Made by a program: the position numbers and the translations under genes. Source: CAVYHJ01 sp963768165 [NCBI: uncultured bacterium] (GTDB lineage: Bacteria > UBP4 > UBA4092). Taken from it: DNA of 64,000 nucleotides. Of the stretch, positions 43,290 through 52,033 are shown piece by piece. Every line of letters starts with the position of its first letter. Position 1 is the first letter of the stretch. Location of the stretch: the NCBI GenBank assembly GCA_963768165.1, contig CAVYHJ010000002.1:806001-870000 (forward strand). The letters run 5' to 3'. The notes under the pieces were generated by a model. That model did no database searches and was not told the DNA's origin. It worked only from the letters and a program-made list of their open reading frames with translations.

Positions 43290-45248
43290 ATGTTAAAAAC
43301 ATTACGAAATCCAAAACATGTAAAACGGATTATGATGTGGACATTGATTTTGGTCATTCCTTCGTTTGTAGCGTTTTACGGGTGGAACAGTTTGACCGGC
43401 TCGAGAAATCCATCCGACGAAAATCTGACTTATGCGGCAAAAGTCAATGGAGTAGAAATTTCTCTCCATGAATATCAAGACGAATATCAACGCATGGTTG
43501 ACCAGTTAAAACAGATGTATGGAAAGAGTTTCGATGAACAGGAAGCCGCGCAGCTCGGATTGCCCAGTCAAGTGATTGATGAATTGGAAGATAAGGCGCT
43601 GGTTTTACAGGAAGCGCCTAAAATGGGAATCAGCGTTTCGGATGAGGAACTGCGCAGTGTCATATTTACCAGCAAGGCATTTCAAGACGATAACAACCGG
43701 TTTAGCCAGCAATTATATGCCCGGTTTCTGTATGACAAACAAATGACACCGGAAATATTCGAAAATCAATTACGACTGGACCGGATGTATTCGAAAGCGC
43801 AAAACGCAGTTACAGATTTTATCAAGGTAACCGAACCGGAAGTAAGGGAAGAATTCCGCAAAGAATTCGAGAAAATGTCGGTGGATGCTTTACGATTTTC
43901 CGCCATGGATTACATTCAGAATGTCAATGTGGATGACAAAGAGGCGGAGACCTATTACAAGGCGCATACAGGGGATTATACGATTCCACCGCTTTATAAT
44001 CTGGCGTACCTAACGGTTTCTCCCAAATTATTTGAGAAAAATATCCAGATTACGGACAAGGATATCAAAGATTTCTATGCCGACAATCCGGAACAATTCA
44101 CCACGCAGCCGCGGGTTCATGTCGAGCATATTCTAATCCAAGTACCGCAAAACCCATCACAAGCACAAGTCCAAGTTGTGCAGGGTAAAATAAAACAAAT
44201 TTCAGACAAATTGATTGCCAAAGTACCGTTTGAGCAAGTCGCCAAGGAATTTTCCGAAGATCCGGGATCCAAGGATAAAGGCGGAGATTTGGGTTGGATT
44301 AAACAGGGAGACACCGTGCCGGAGTTTGAGAAAGTGGCATTTTCCACAGCAACCGGTCAAATCAGCCAACCATTTCAAAGCAAATATGGGGTGCATATCT
44401 TAAAAGTTCTCGACCGGGAAGATTCGCGAGTTCAGAAATTGGAAGAGGTCAAAAACGCCATTGTGGAAACTTTGAAAACGCAAGACGAGGATTCTACGGC
44501 GGAAGCACAGGTGGAGAAATTTCTAAAAGAAATAACTCCGCAGACAAAGATTCTCGATCTGGCGGAGAAAAACGGGTATACCAAGGGAACGACCGGCTGG
44601 TTTGCCGGAAATAAAGTTCCCGGATTTGAAGACAACAAGGATTTGGGCACTGATTTGTTATCTTTATCTGTTGGAAAAGTCGCGGGACCGGTAAAAACCA
44701 AAGCGGGAGATAATCTCCTCCAATTAATCGGGAAACAGGACAGCCGTATTCCAAAATTCGAAGAAATCAAGACGCAGGTCAAGACCCAATTATTATTCCA
44801 AAAAGCGCAGGAAGAAGCCAGAAAAAAGTCACAGGAAGCTGATCAAATGGTGAAATCCGGTGTCTCACTGGAAGATATCGCCACAAAGATGGGAAGAAAA
44901 ATAACCTCGCTGCCTCCGTTCAGTTTAGGAGATAATATCCCTGGTATCGGCAAACAAACTCCATTAGCTATCGCGGCCTTCAATTTACCGGATGGGAAAA
45001 CCAGCAACGCATTTCCGGTTAACGACCCAATGCAGCGCGGACTGATAGAATATTTCATCATCAAAGTGAAAGGGCGGGTTGGTGCATCGGAAGCCAATTA
45101 TGTGGAGGGAAAAGCACAGATTGAAGAAAAGGTTTTATTGCAGAAAAAACGGCAAATTTTCAACGACTGGGTTCAGACATTGAAGAAACGGGCAAAGATT
45201 GAAATCAACAAGTCATTGTTGTCTAGCAAAGCGGAGAGCAGTTCTTAA
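43290..45248 (+). CDS. PpiD/SurA-like peptidyl-prolyl isomerase, membrane anchored
   Basis: Envelope protein-folding factor. A single N-terminal membrane anchor (IMMWTLILVIPSFVAFYGW) is followed by a SurA_N-like helical domain (residues about 35-200). A parvulin domain follows: RVHVEHILIQVP...FEQVAKEFSEDPGSKDKGGDLGWIKQGDTVPEFEKVAFSTATGQISQPFQSKYGVHILKV. A second, weaker rotamase-like stretch (KVAGPVKTKAGDNLLQLIGK) follows. The frame opens at 43245 inside a palindrome. The ATG at 43290 gives the usual short basic leader and has AGGAGA 13 bases upstream, so it is preferred. It converges on mnmA. Confidence 0.92.
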   Translation: MLKTLRNPKHVKRIMMWTLILVIPSFVAFYGWNSLTGSRNPSDENLTYAAKVNGVEISLHEYQDEYQRMVDQLKQMYGKSFDEQEAAQLGLPSQVIDELEDKALVLQEAPKMGISVSDEELRSVIFTSKAFQDDNNRFSQQLYARFLYDKQMTPEIFENQLRLDRMYSKAQNAVTDFIKVTEPEVREEFRKEFEKMSVDALRFSAMDYIQNVNVDDKEAETYYKAHTGDYTIPPLYNLAYLTVSPKLFEKNIQITDKDIKDFYADNPEQFTTQPRVHVEHILIQVPQNPSQAQVQVVQGKIKQISDKLIAKVPFEQVAKEFSEDPGSKDKGGDLGWIKQGDTVPEFEKVAFSTATGQISQPFQSKYGVHILKVLDREDSRVQKLEEVKNAIVETLKTQDEDSTAEAQVEKFLKEITPQTKILDLAEKNGYTKGTTGWFAGNKVPGFEDNKDLGTDLLSLSVGKVAGPVKTKAGDNLLQLIGKQDSRIPKFEEIKTQVKTQLLFQKAQEEARKKSQEADQMVKSGVSLEDIATKMGRKITSLPPFSLGDNIPGIGKQTPLAIAAFNLPDGKTSNAFPVNDPMQRGLIEYFIIKVKGRVGASEANYVEGKAQIEEKVLLQKKRQIFNDWVQTLKKRAKIEINKSLLSSKAESSS

Positions 45249-45262
45249 GGATTTGATTTCTG

Positions 45263-46417
45263 TCAGACGATTTTCTTGATCCAACCACCGCCCAGCACGG
45301 TATCTCCATCATAGAATACAGCGGCTTGGCCGGGAGTAATAGCCCGCTGAGCGGTTGAAAATCGCAATACTACTGATTCGTCCGCTTGTGGTATTATCTG
45401 AGCTTCCGCGCCGGGATGTTTATAACGAATCTTCACCATTGCCGGAATTGGCTTATCAGGAATCTCTCCGGAAATCCAGTTAACATTCGTTACCAGACAC
45501 GCAGATTGTAAAATTTCTTCCGACGTACCCACCACCACTTGATTCTTTTCCATATTAATTTCCGTGACAAACACGGGTTGACCGGTAAAGGGATTGTTTT
45601 TTGTGGCGATTCCCAGCCCGCTGCGTTGACCGATGGTGTAATGATGCACTCCGCGGTGCGTCCCCAGCACATTCCCCTGCGTATCCACGAGTTCACCTTC
45701 CGGAGGAATCTCTTTTTCCACCACCCCCTTTAATTCCCCCTCCTTAACTAAGGAGGGGGAGATGGGGGTGGTAGGTTTTCCTTCGAGCCATCTTTCCACA
45801 AAAGCCGCGTAATCTTTATCCGGCACAAAACAAATATCCTGGGATTCGGCTTTGTCCGCAACCGGTAAATTCCATTCTTTCGCCATCGCACGAGTTTGCG
45901 GTTTACTAAACCCGCCCAAAGGAAAAAGGGTTTTTGCCAATTGGCGTTGGGTCATGGAAAACAAAACATAAGACTGATCTTTATTATCGTCTTTTGCCTT
46001 TTTTAATTGATATTTTTTCGTAGATTCGTCATATACAATTTGACTGTAATGACCGGTCGCCAAGTAATTCGCGCCCAAGGATTCCGCGCGGGATAACAGG
46101 TCATCAAATTTCACATTTTGATTGCATAAAATACAGGGATTGGGAGTACGTCCAAGAGTATATTCCGAAACGAATTTATCAATCACTGAACTGGAAAATT
46201 CTTTTTCATAATTCAGTACATAAAAAGGAATTCCCAGATGGGACGCTGTTCTGCGTGCGTCTTCGACATCCCCCGTCCCGCAACAATGGGACGGTCCGGA
46301 GTATAACCGCATGGTGATGCCGATAACCTCATGCCCTTGATGTTTCAAATACGCCGCCACGGTTCCGCTGTCCACACCGCCGCTCATAGCGACCACTATC
46401 CTTAATTTTTCGCTCAT
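45263..46417 (-). CDS. mnmA: tRNA-specific 2-thiouridylase MnmA
   Basis: Adds sulfur to U34 of tRNA for Lys, Glu and Gln. The PP-loop is VVAMSGGVDSGTVAAYL. The catalytic Cys pair lies in NPCILCNQNVKFD and the later QDICFVPD. The tRNA-binding end has GTHRGVHHYTIGQRSGLGIA and a C-terminal barrel. Between FVERWLEG and the normal EIPPEGELVDTQGNVLG there are about 20 extra residues (TTPISPSLVKEGELKGVV), encoded by a palindrome (45721-45771). The rest is normal, so the enzyme may still work. Confidence 0.95.
   Translation of the reverse strand: MSEKLRIVVAMSGGVDSGTVAAYLKHQGHEVIGITMRLYSGPSHCCGTGDVEDARRTASHLGIPFYVLNYEKEFSSSVIDKFVSEYTLGRTPNPCILCNQNVKFDDLLSRAESLGANYLATGHYSQIVYDESTKKYQLKKAKDDNKDQSYVLFSMTQRQLAKTLFPLGGFSKPQTRAMAKEWNLPVADKAESQDICFVPDKDYAAFVERWLEGKPTTPISPSLVKEGELKGVVEKEIPPEGELVDTQGNVLGTHRGVHHYTIGQRSGLGIATKNNPFTGQPVFVTEINMEKNQVVVGTSEEILQSACLVTNVNWISGEIPDKPIPAMVKIRYKHPGAEAQIIPQADESVVLRFSTAQRAITPGQAAVFYDGDTVLGGGWIKKIV
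45721..45771. repeat. nested palindrome inserted in frame in mnmA
   Basis: The outer arms CCACCCCC and GGGGGTGG enclose the inner arms CCCCCTCCTTA and TAAGGAGGGGG with a two-base loop. The CCCCCTCCTTA/TAAGGAGGGGG type is a widespread short repeat. It keeps the reading frame of mnmA and adds about 17-20 residues at a surface loop. Confidence 0.8.
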
Positions 46418-46451
46418 AGAATAGATATTTTATCATAGAAAACAAATCCAT

Positions 46452-46480
46452 TGTCATTCTGAGCGCAGCGAAGAATCTCG
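46452..46480. repeat. TCATTCTGAGCG...GAAGAATCTC dispersed repeat
   Basis: TGTCATTCTGAGCGCAGCG followed by AAGAATCTCG shares its core with the repeat in the TolC-like gene (34653-34680). It lies between the mnmA start and the second IS5 copy. Confidence 0.75.
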
Positions 46481-46594
46481 TTCGATAAAGGTTTTTTGGA
46501 CGCTTGAATTTATTGGAATTATAAACTTTGTGCGAACGCACAAAGTTCTTTGGATACTATCTTTTTCCCAATACTCCTTTAGCTTTTAACAAAC

Positions 46595-47797
46595 GAGACC
46601 TCTGAAAAAGTATTGTTTTTGTTTTACAAGAGTGATAAATAAAAAAAGAGAAGGTTGAGGAGGAGGAAAGAAGCGGTTGGGAGAGTCCAACGACCTTTGG
46701 AGGAGTCTCCAAAGAGGAGAATACACTGGTATTCTTGTCCTTTTCGGATTAAGGAGACACAACTCCCCTGCGTTTGACCATCCGGACCAGATTCTCGGCC
46801 ATGACCGCCATCTCCAAGAATTGTTTCACTCGTTGTAATCCGCTGACCGTCATCTTGCGTACCCCGCGCCAGAGTTTGAGACACCCGAAATACGATTCAA
46901 TCAGATACCTTTTCTTCTTTTTCCAGCGCTCATTATGTCGTACATCTTCAGGTTTCTGGACTCGGGCATGGCGCTGATTCCGTAAAATCCCATCCACGAT
47001 CCCATGGCGTCCCAACCACTCCCGATTCCGTTTCGCATCAAATCCCCGGTCCGCCAGCACGATCCCTTCCTCTCCGGTCAATACTTGCGGCAGTAAAAAT
47101 ACATCATGAATATTCGCAGGCACGACTAACGGTCGTCCCCCCAACGTCGTCTTGGGATCATAGCGTAAACACACATTATATCCATGCACGATCTTCAAGG
47201 GTCCTCGTTTCCCGGTTCCTGCTTCCGGTTCTAAGGGTTTCCCTTCTGGATCTGTGGCCTCTTTCTTATGATGACTTTCCACGAGGGTCGCATCCACAAT
47301 CACCACACTCCCTTTCTTTAAGGACACCTTCTGCCGTCCTAACTGTTCTTCAAACCAGCCCCACAACTCGTTCTCCACTCCCGCCTGGCGAATTCTCTCC
47401 CGAAACTTCACCAGCGTCGTATCATCCGGCACTTCCTCCCCAAAAGCAATCCCCACAAACTCCCGAAAGGACAACCGATCCGTAACCTCTTCAACTACCC
47501 GCACATCTGACAGATTATAAATCCTTTCCAACAACCATATCCGAAATAATACCTCCGGCGCATACCCCGGACGTCCCTGATCCTTCGAATACATTCCTTC
47601 CAACCGTTGATGCAGTCCCTTCCAATCCAGCATCCCTTTCAGTTTCTCCAAAAACTTCCCGGTCTTCGTATCCAACTCCATCCATCCTTGCAGTAAGTGT
47701 CCTTGTCCTTTTTCTTCCCCGATCATGTGTCTCTCCTTTTAGGTTTTCCTTCCCATACTCTCAATCCCAACAAAAGGTAGACTTTTTCAGAGGTCTC
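46595..47797 (-). mobile_element. IS5-family insertion sequence, copy 2 (1203 bp)
   Basis: The same 17-bp terminal repeats as copy 1 (GAGACCTCTGAAAAAGT and its complement) and the same total length. An exact 4-bp direct repeat AAAC flanks it (46591-46594 and 47798-47801). Outside that, AGCTTTTAAC and GTTAAAAGCT are perfect inverted repeats, so the IS entered the loop of a palindrome. Confidence 0.94.
46749..47726 (-). CDS. IS5-family transposase, copy 2
   Basis: A full-length 325-residue transposase with the DDE residues in VIVDATLVESH, VLADRGFDAK and YLIESYFGCLKLW. Closely related to the protein at 20068-21045, with scattered differences (such as GMYSKDQG for RLYSKDQG, and RNQRHARVQKPEDV for RSQGNARVLSPQDA). 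The differences show that the two copies did not arise from each other very recently. Confidence 0.95.
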   Translation of the reverse strand: MIGEEKGQGHLLQGWMELDTKTGKFLEKLKGMLDWKGLHQRLEGMYSKDQGRPGYAPEVLFRIWLLERIYNLSDVRVVEEVTDRLSFREFVGIAFGEEVPDDTTLVKFRERIRQAGVENELWGWFEEQLGRQKVSLKKGSVVIVDATLVESHHKKEATDPEGKPLEPEAGTGKRGPLKIVHGYNVCLRYDPKTTLGGRPLVVPANIHDVFLLPQVLTGEEGIVLADRGFDAKRNREWLGRHGIVDGILRNQRHARVQKPEDVRHNERWKKKKRYLIESYFGCLKLWRGVRKMTVSGLQRVKQFLEMAVMAENLVRMVKRRGVVSP

Positions 47798-47888
47798 AAA
47801 CGTTAAAAGCTGGTGGATTTCAGGCAGATGGAATTCTTTACCGAACGGTAAAAAATTATTAGTTCATTGATTTTATTGAAGATCACTG

Positions 47889-49256
47889 CTGTCCAAGATA
47901 AATTCTATTCTCTATAAATATCCTTCCAAATCACGGTTTTAGACAAGCAAATGCCATTTTGATAAACCAGGTTGTCTCCTCTAGGCATCTCTGCTGTCCA
48001 ATTAAATAATCCCCAGAGAAAGTTGCTGGGCCCCCAAGGGTTCCGGGGGTGGGATTAATGGATTTTCAAGCCATTCCCATAAGTCCCGATAGACAAACAG
48101 GTTAAAACGCAAAAGAGCCAACAGGTTGCTGAAGGACCAGCCATGGGTGGAGCGCGTTTTCAGGTATTTGAGCAACAACAGGGCAATCAGTGCTGTCCAA
48201 ATCTGAATCTTGAGAGCATTGGCCGAGGTTCCCACAAAGCTTTTCACCCGTAGTTTCTGTTTGAGGGTCTTAAAAAAGATCTCAATCTGCCAGCGGTCTT
48301 TATAAATAGCGGCAATCGTGGTGGCTCCAAAGTTCATATGGTTGGTCAGGAATACGATCCCTTCATTGGATTGGGGATCTTTTACCTCGATCCGCCGTAA
48401 GGGATCGGGATAATTATGTAAGGCATATTGACCCGTCAGATAGATGATCTCATCCTTTAGAATCATCCGATTCTGGGGGACTTCCTTCTCTTCCACCACC
48501 TCATAGCGGGCATTGCTTTTTTGCCGGGTCACAAAATAGATGCCTTCTTCATTCCAGTCTCCCAACATCTGATAATCCACACAACCCATATCGATCACCA
48601 CGATACTGCCAGCGCTAAAACGCAGGCTGCGTAAGACATTCACCTCATGTACTTTCGCTTCGGTCACACAGGCAAAGGTCGGCAGATATCCTTCATGATC
48701 CAACACCAAAGGCAACTTGATGGCCCCTTTGGTCCGTCGGAACTTCGCCCAGTCAAACACCTTGGCGCATAGATCAATGACCGTCGTATCAAAACTCACC
48801 AACTGGTTCTTGAACCGAAACTTTTTCTTCCCCACAAACTCTCCTTGGTAGCGTTGCAATAGCAAATAAAACGTCTGGCGGTATAACTCCCAGGTTCGGT
48901 GCTCATTGGCATAGGCTAAGGTGGAACGTTTCGGCGCTTCCTCCATCCCTAGATGCCTCACTCTCCCGAGCATACTGGATAATCCTTGCGTAATCTCACG
49001 TAACGTACAGGCTTGTCCGATATGGCAAAACAGCATCCCTACTAATTGCTCCCAACTACTAAATCCCTTGGCCCCTTTCTCCGATTTCGTTTCCTGTACC
49101 AACCCCTCAAATCCTATCCGTGGGAGGAGGGATAGAATCTGTCCAAAAATACTGCTACACTTATTCATAGTATTACCTCCGGTCTAAGATTTTGTTTTTC
49201 GCAAACTACAATTTTACTTCGACCGGAGTTCTTTTTAAATCCCTATTTTGGACAAG
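47889..49256 (-). mobile_element. IS4-family insertion sequence (ends approximate)
   Basis: CTGTCCAAGATA on the left and TATTTTGGACAA on the right are imperfect inverted repeats placed 110-90 bp outside an IS4-like transposase gene. Flanking target duplications were not resolved, so the ends are within about ten bases. It lies only about 90 bp from the second IS5 copy, making a small cluster of insertions. Confidence 0.7.
48002..49168 (-). CDS. IS4-family transposase
   Basis: A 388-residue protein with an N-terminal DUF4372-like region (GFSSWEQLVGMLFCHIGQACTLREITQGLSSMLGR) and a DDE catalytic domain: LVSFDTTVIDL, SIVVIDMGCVDYQML and AIYKDRWQIEIFFKTLKQ. The last is the Y-x2-R-x3-E-x6-K signature of IS4. 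It is complete with no frameshift and could be active. A basic, aromatic C-terminus follows. Confidence 0.93.
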   Translation of the reverse strand: MNKCSSIFGQILSLLPRIGFEGLVQETKSEKGAKGFSSWEQLVGMLFCHIGQACTLREITQGLSSMLGRVRHLGMEEAPKRSTLAYANEHRTWELYRQTFYLLLQRYQGEFVGKKKFRFKNQLVSFDTTVIDLCAKVFDWAKFRRTKGAIKLPLVLDHEGYLPTFACVTEAKVHEVNVLRSLRFSAGSIVVIDMGCVDYQMLGDWNEEGIYFVTRQKSNARYEVVEEKEVPQNRMILKDEIIYLTGQYALHNYPDPLRRIEVKDPQSNEGIVFLTNHMNFGATTIAAIYKDRWQIEIFFKTLKQKLRVKSFVGTSANALKIQIWTALIALLLLKYLKTRSTHGWSFSNLLALLRFNLFVYRDLWEWLENPLIPPPEPLGAQQLSLGII

Positions 49257-49271
49257 TCTGATTGAATATAA

Positions 49272-49303
49272 AAACTTTCCACGATTGCGGAAAGTTTTTT
49301 TTA
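49272..49303. terminator. intrinsic terminator hairpin right of the IS4 element
   Basis: AAACTTTCC and GGAAAGTTT form a perfect 9-bp stem with an 8-base loop and a following T-run on the plus strand. The preceding A-run makes it work on the minus strand as well. Confidence 0.7.
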
Positions 49304-49424
49304 ACTAAAGGTTTTCCAAAAAAGAAGGGCTGTTATTTTTGAAGGATCAGAATTTATAGTTGAAGAATTTTTATGTAAGATGTCGGAAAACTATAAAGGG
49401 CATTTCGTTATCGATGCAGAGAAT

Positions 49425-50237
49425 TTAATACCTTAATTTCAATATTTCATGCGTTTTGAATCTCTTTACATTAGGAGCATTTCTCACTTCATCCATGAGA
49501 TCCCAGTAACAATTCTTTGCAAATTCTGTGTTGATATCACTTGGATAAGTATACCGATACTTCCGCATATCGCCATCTTTACATACAATAATCGACCTTT
49601 TAAATTCTGGTTGCAAATAATCTTGTATACCCCATCTAATATTATTTAACTGCTCCACCAATTGACTTCCAAGATAATTCAAAATGTCACTATGAAATTT
49701 CTCGTAAAAATCATCTATTATTAATAGTCCATCCTCATTACTGCGTGTCACTTTACTTTTAGCAAGTATTTTTTGTAAATCTTCTACTCTTTTTGAAAGC
49801 CTTGAGAAATTATGTTTAGAAATATCTCCACATATTTCTATGAACTCCCGCCTACTAACAATGAGCTCAGTCTGAAGGTTAATAGATGGAAGATAAACCT
49901 TAACTTGGATTTCAGATTCCAACCAATTTTTGAATGTTGTAACCGCGTATTCTAATGTCTTGACTGAGTTATATTTGTTGAAGTTCGGGTTACTACATAT
50001 TTCAATTAATGCATCCAAACATGAATTGCGTTTCCATATAAACTCTCTTGCTGGCTTCGAAAGAAAATCTACAAGAATAATATTGAAAAACCTTTGATGA
50101 AGTGAAGTCTTGAATTTTATCTCAGCACCACCATTGCCTTCCATCAATTCAAAAATTGTAGGATTTACCATTGAATCAATAGATTCATTTATAGCTTTTA
50201 GAAAAATAACTTCTTGTTCAATCTCTGTGAAATTCAT
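49425..50237 (-). CDS. uncharacterised protein
   Basis: A 270-residue AT-rich gene with no signal peptide or membrane segment. Visible features are an N-terminal Ile/Asn-rich helical region, a Lys/Leu-rich helical middle (RLSKRVEDLQKILAKSKV) and a conserved-looking WGIQDYLQPEFKRSIIVCKDGDMRKYRYTY near the end. I recognise no family. It is divergent from the membrane-anchored JAB protein and lies between IS elements and other orphan genes, in a low-GC stretch that suggests recent acquisition. Confidence 0.6.
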   Translation of the reverse strand: MNFTEIEQEVIFLKAINESIDSMVNPTIFELMEGNGGAEIKFKTSLHQRFFNIILVDFLSKPAREFIWKRNSCLDALIEICSNPNFNKYNSVKTLEYAVTTFKNWLESEIQVKVYLPSINLQTELIVSRREFIEICGDISKHNFSRLSKRVEDLQKILAKSKVTRSNEDGLLIIDDFYEKFHSDILNYLGSQLVEQLNNIRWGIQDYLQPEFKRSIIVCKDGDMRKYRYTYPSDINTEFAKNCYWDLMDEVRNAPNVKRFKTHEILKLRY

Positions 50238-50453
50238 AATAGTTTCTTTATTACATAGATTTTAACTAATTCTACAATATGTATATATACTTTGGAAAAT
50301 CCTTAAAAAGCACTTTATTTACGACGCAGAAAGTTTTCTTGTATAACATTGGATCAATGGTTGTCAACCTTAATAAAAGTCGGGTAGAATAAGCTACCAG
50401 CATTAGGAATACAATAAAAATTATTCAAAATTCCTAGTGCCATAATTAACAAG

Positions 50454-51170
50454 ATGGAATCATTCTTATCAATTATTATAATTACAATTTTCTTAGTGTT
50501 ATTTTTAGCTTTATTCTTCATTTTGACGCATTTACGTGATCTAACAGATGAAGAAATGAGAATTTTAGTAAACAAGAGGAGAAATAAACAAATCAGGTTG
50601 TACTTTTCTTTTGACCGTAGAAAGTTTTTTGTGAATCAGGAATTTAAGAAAAAGATGCATCCTACTGGTAAATTCTATCCGCGCGACGATAAACTATATG
50701 AATTCCCATCAATAGCAGCGGGATTATTAAAAGGAAAGAAACACGAATGGATTATCATTGCTTTTGAAAGAAACAAAGCTGTCAATAAAATTTGGCTAAA
50801 TAAGGGTGATGATAATCACAGTGTATCTTCTAACATCGTTATCGAACAAATAGCAAGCATTGCAAAAAAGGATAATCAGCAATCCGTTTTAATTTTTCAT
50901 AATCATCCCAATAGCAATCCTAACTATTATAATTGTACAAAGCCGAGTGATCAGGATATTAAATCTGCTAATTTACTTGCCCAAAAATTAAATGATTGTG
51001 ATCTCAATCTCGTCGAATTTATCTGTGAACGTGGAATGCATTATCAATATTTTCTTGCACCATCGAAAGGTTTTTTCCCTGAGAGAGAATTCTTTTATGA
51101 GTTAATTCAAGAAGATGGAAAGTCAAGGATAAATAATCTTAAACTACATATTGAAAGATTATTCGAGTGA
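50454..51170 (+). CDS. membrane-anchored RadC/JAB-like protein
   Basis: An N-terminal membrane anchor (FLSIIIITIFLVLFLALFFILTHL) is followed by a RadC-like JAB domain at residues about 80-205. LIFHNHPNSNPNYYNCTKPSDQDIKSANLLAQKL matches the H-x-H-P-(x)n-P-S-x2-D metal site, although the spacing between HNHP and PSDQD is longer than usual. RadC proteins lack a proven activity, and JAB folds often act as metal-dependent peptidases. The anchor is unusual for this family. It is AT-rich, like its divergent neighbour at 49425-50237. Confidence 0.7.
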   Translation: MESFLSIIIITIFLVLFLALFFILTHLRDLTDEEMRILVNKRRNKQIRLYFSFDRRKFFVNQEFKKKMHPTGKFYPRDDKLYEFPSIAAGLLKGKKHEWIIIAFERNKAVNKIWLNKGDDNHSVSSNIVIEQIASIAKKDNQQSVLIFHNHPNSNPNYYNCTKPSDQDIKSANLLAQKLNDCDLNLVEFICERGMHYQYFLAPSKGFFPEREFFYELIQEDGKSRINNLKLHIERLFE

Positions 51171-51195
51171 TATCATTTTATAAACCGCAAACTGT

Positions 51196-51900
51196 TTACC
51201 ACCAAACTTTTTTACGCAATTCGACGATATGGTGGATGAGGCTGTCGCGGACGAGGATGATTTGTTGGATGAGGCGGTTGACGGTTTCGTCATCGGAGAG
51301 TTGTTTACGTTTGATAGCATCCAATGCTTCCAGACACAGATGGGCACTTTTCAAAGCGCGTTTAAGTTTAGCGATATTGCCGGTGAGCCCGTCCTTGTCA
51401 TATCCCAAGGCATGCCCTCCGGCAACATGAGCGGCGATTTGATAACAATGGAAATGCAATTGATGAAGTTCCGGAGTGTCCAATCCATTTTCATAAAAAG
51501 GTTTGATGAATCGCGGAGTGTCCAGACCAAATTGCATGGAATATTGATACGCGGGCAACGCATCCAATTCGGCATTTTCAATATCCAATTCCAAGTCCAA
51601 GTCCGATTCCGCGGATTCCCACGGTTCCTGTGCCCGATATTCTTCATCCGCTTCCTTGGCCAATTCCAGCCATTGGGAATTCACGGAAGGGGTATGCTGC
51701 GCCATATCACTTTGGATTTTCTTGGAAAGTTCCTCATCGTCAGTATATTGTTCTTTATACTTGTCGTAGGCTTCTTCGAATTTCTTTTGGTAGTGTTCGG
51801 CGCGGCGTTCCTGTTCCTGAAAGAAGTGTTCCCAATCTTCTTCTGTCCAACTGGGCTGATCCGCCTCAGGCGTATAAATATCGTCCTGTTCCCATTGCAT
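51196..51900 (-). CDS. acidic uncharacterised protein
   Basis: A 234-residue protein. The first 130 residues are very acidic and low in complexity (QEQERRAEHYQKKFEEAYDK; DLDLELDIENAELD). The C-terminal third looks like a four-helix bundle (LHQLHFHCYQIAAHVAGGHALGYDKDGLTGNIAKLKRALKSAHLCLEAL). No family recognised. It has no signal peptide and converges on the JAB gene with a 25-bp gap. Confidence 0.6.
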   Translation of the reverse strand: MQWEQDDIYTPEADQPSWTEEDWEHFFQEQERRAEHYQKKFEEAYDKYKEQYTDDEELSKKIQSDMAQHTPSVNSQWLELAKEADEEYRAQEPWESAESDLDLELDIENAELDALPAYQYSMQFGLDTPRFIKPFYENGLDTPELHQLHFHCYQIAAHVAGGHALGYDKDGLTGNIAKLKRALKSAHLCLEALDAIKRKQLSDDETVNRLIQQIILVRDSLIHHIVELRKKVWW

Positions 51901-52033
51901 TTAGACTCAAAAACTCATTTCTCAATCAGGGTGGAATTACTTGTCACTTATCTGTAACAAAAATGACTAAGTAAACTCTAGCGTTATCTTTTTTACTTGT
52001 CAAGTGAAATATTTCAGTGGAGACCGGATGATT

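Noticed and set aside
19914-47797. The two IS5 copies as ends of a composite transposon
   Set aside because: They are 26 kb apart and enclose essential genes (dxr, miaB, mnmA), so joint mobility is not supported.
42504-51170. The two JAMM/JAB genes as one ubiquitin-like conjugation or defence system
   Set aside because: They are 8 kb apart with housekeeping genes and ISs between, and no E1, E2 or ubiquitin-like gene is near.
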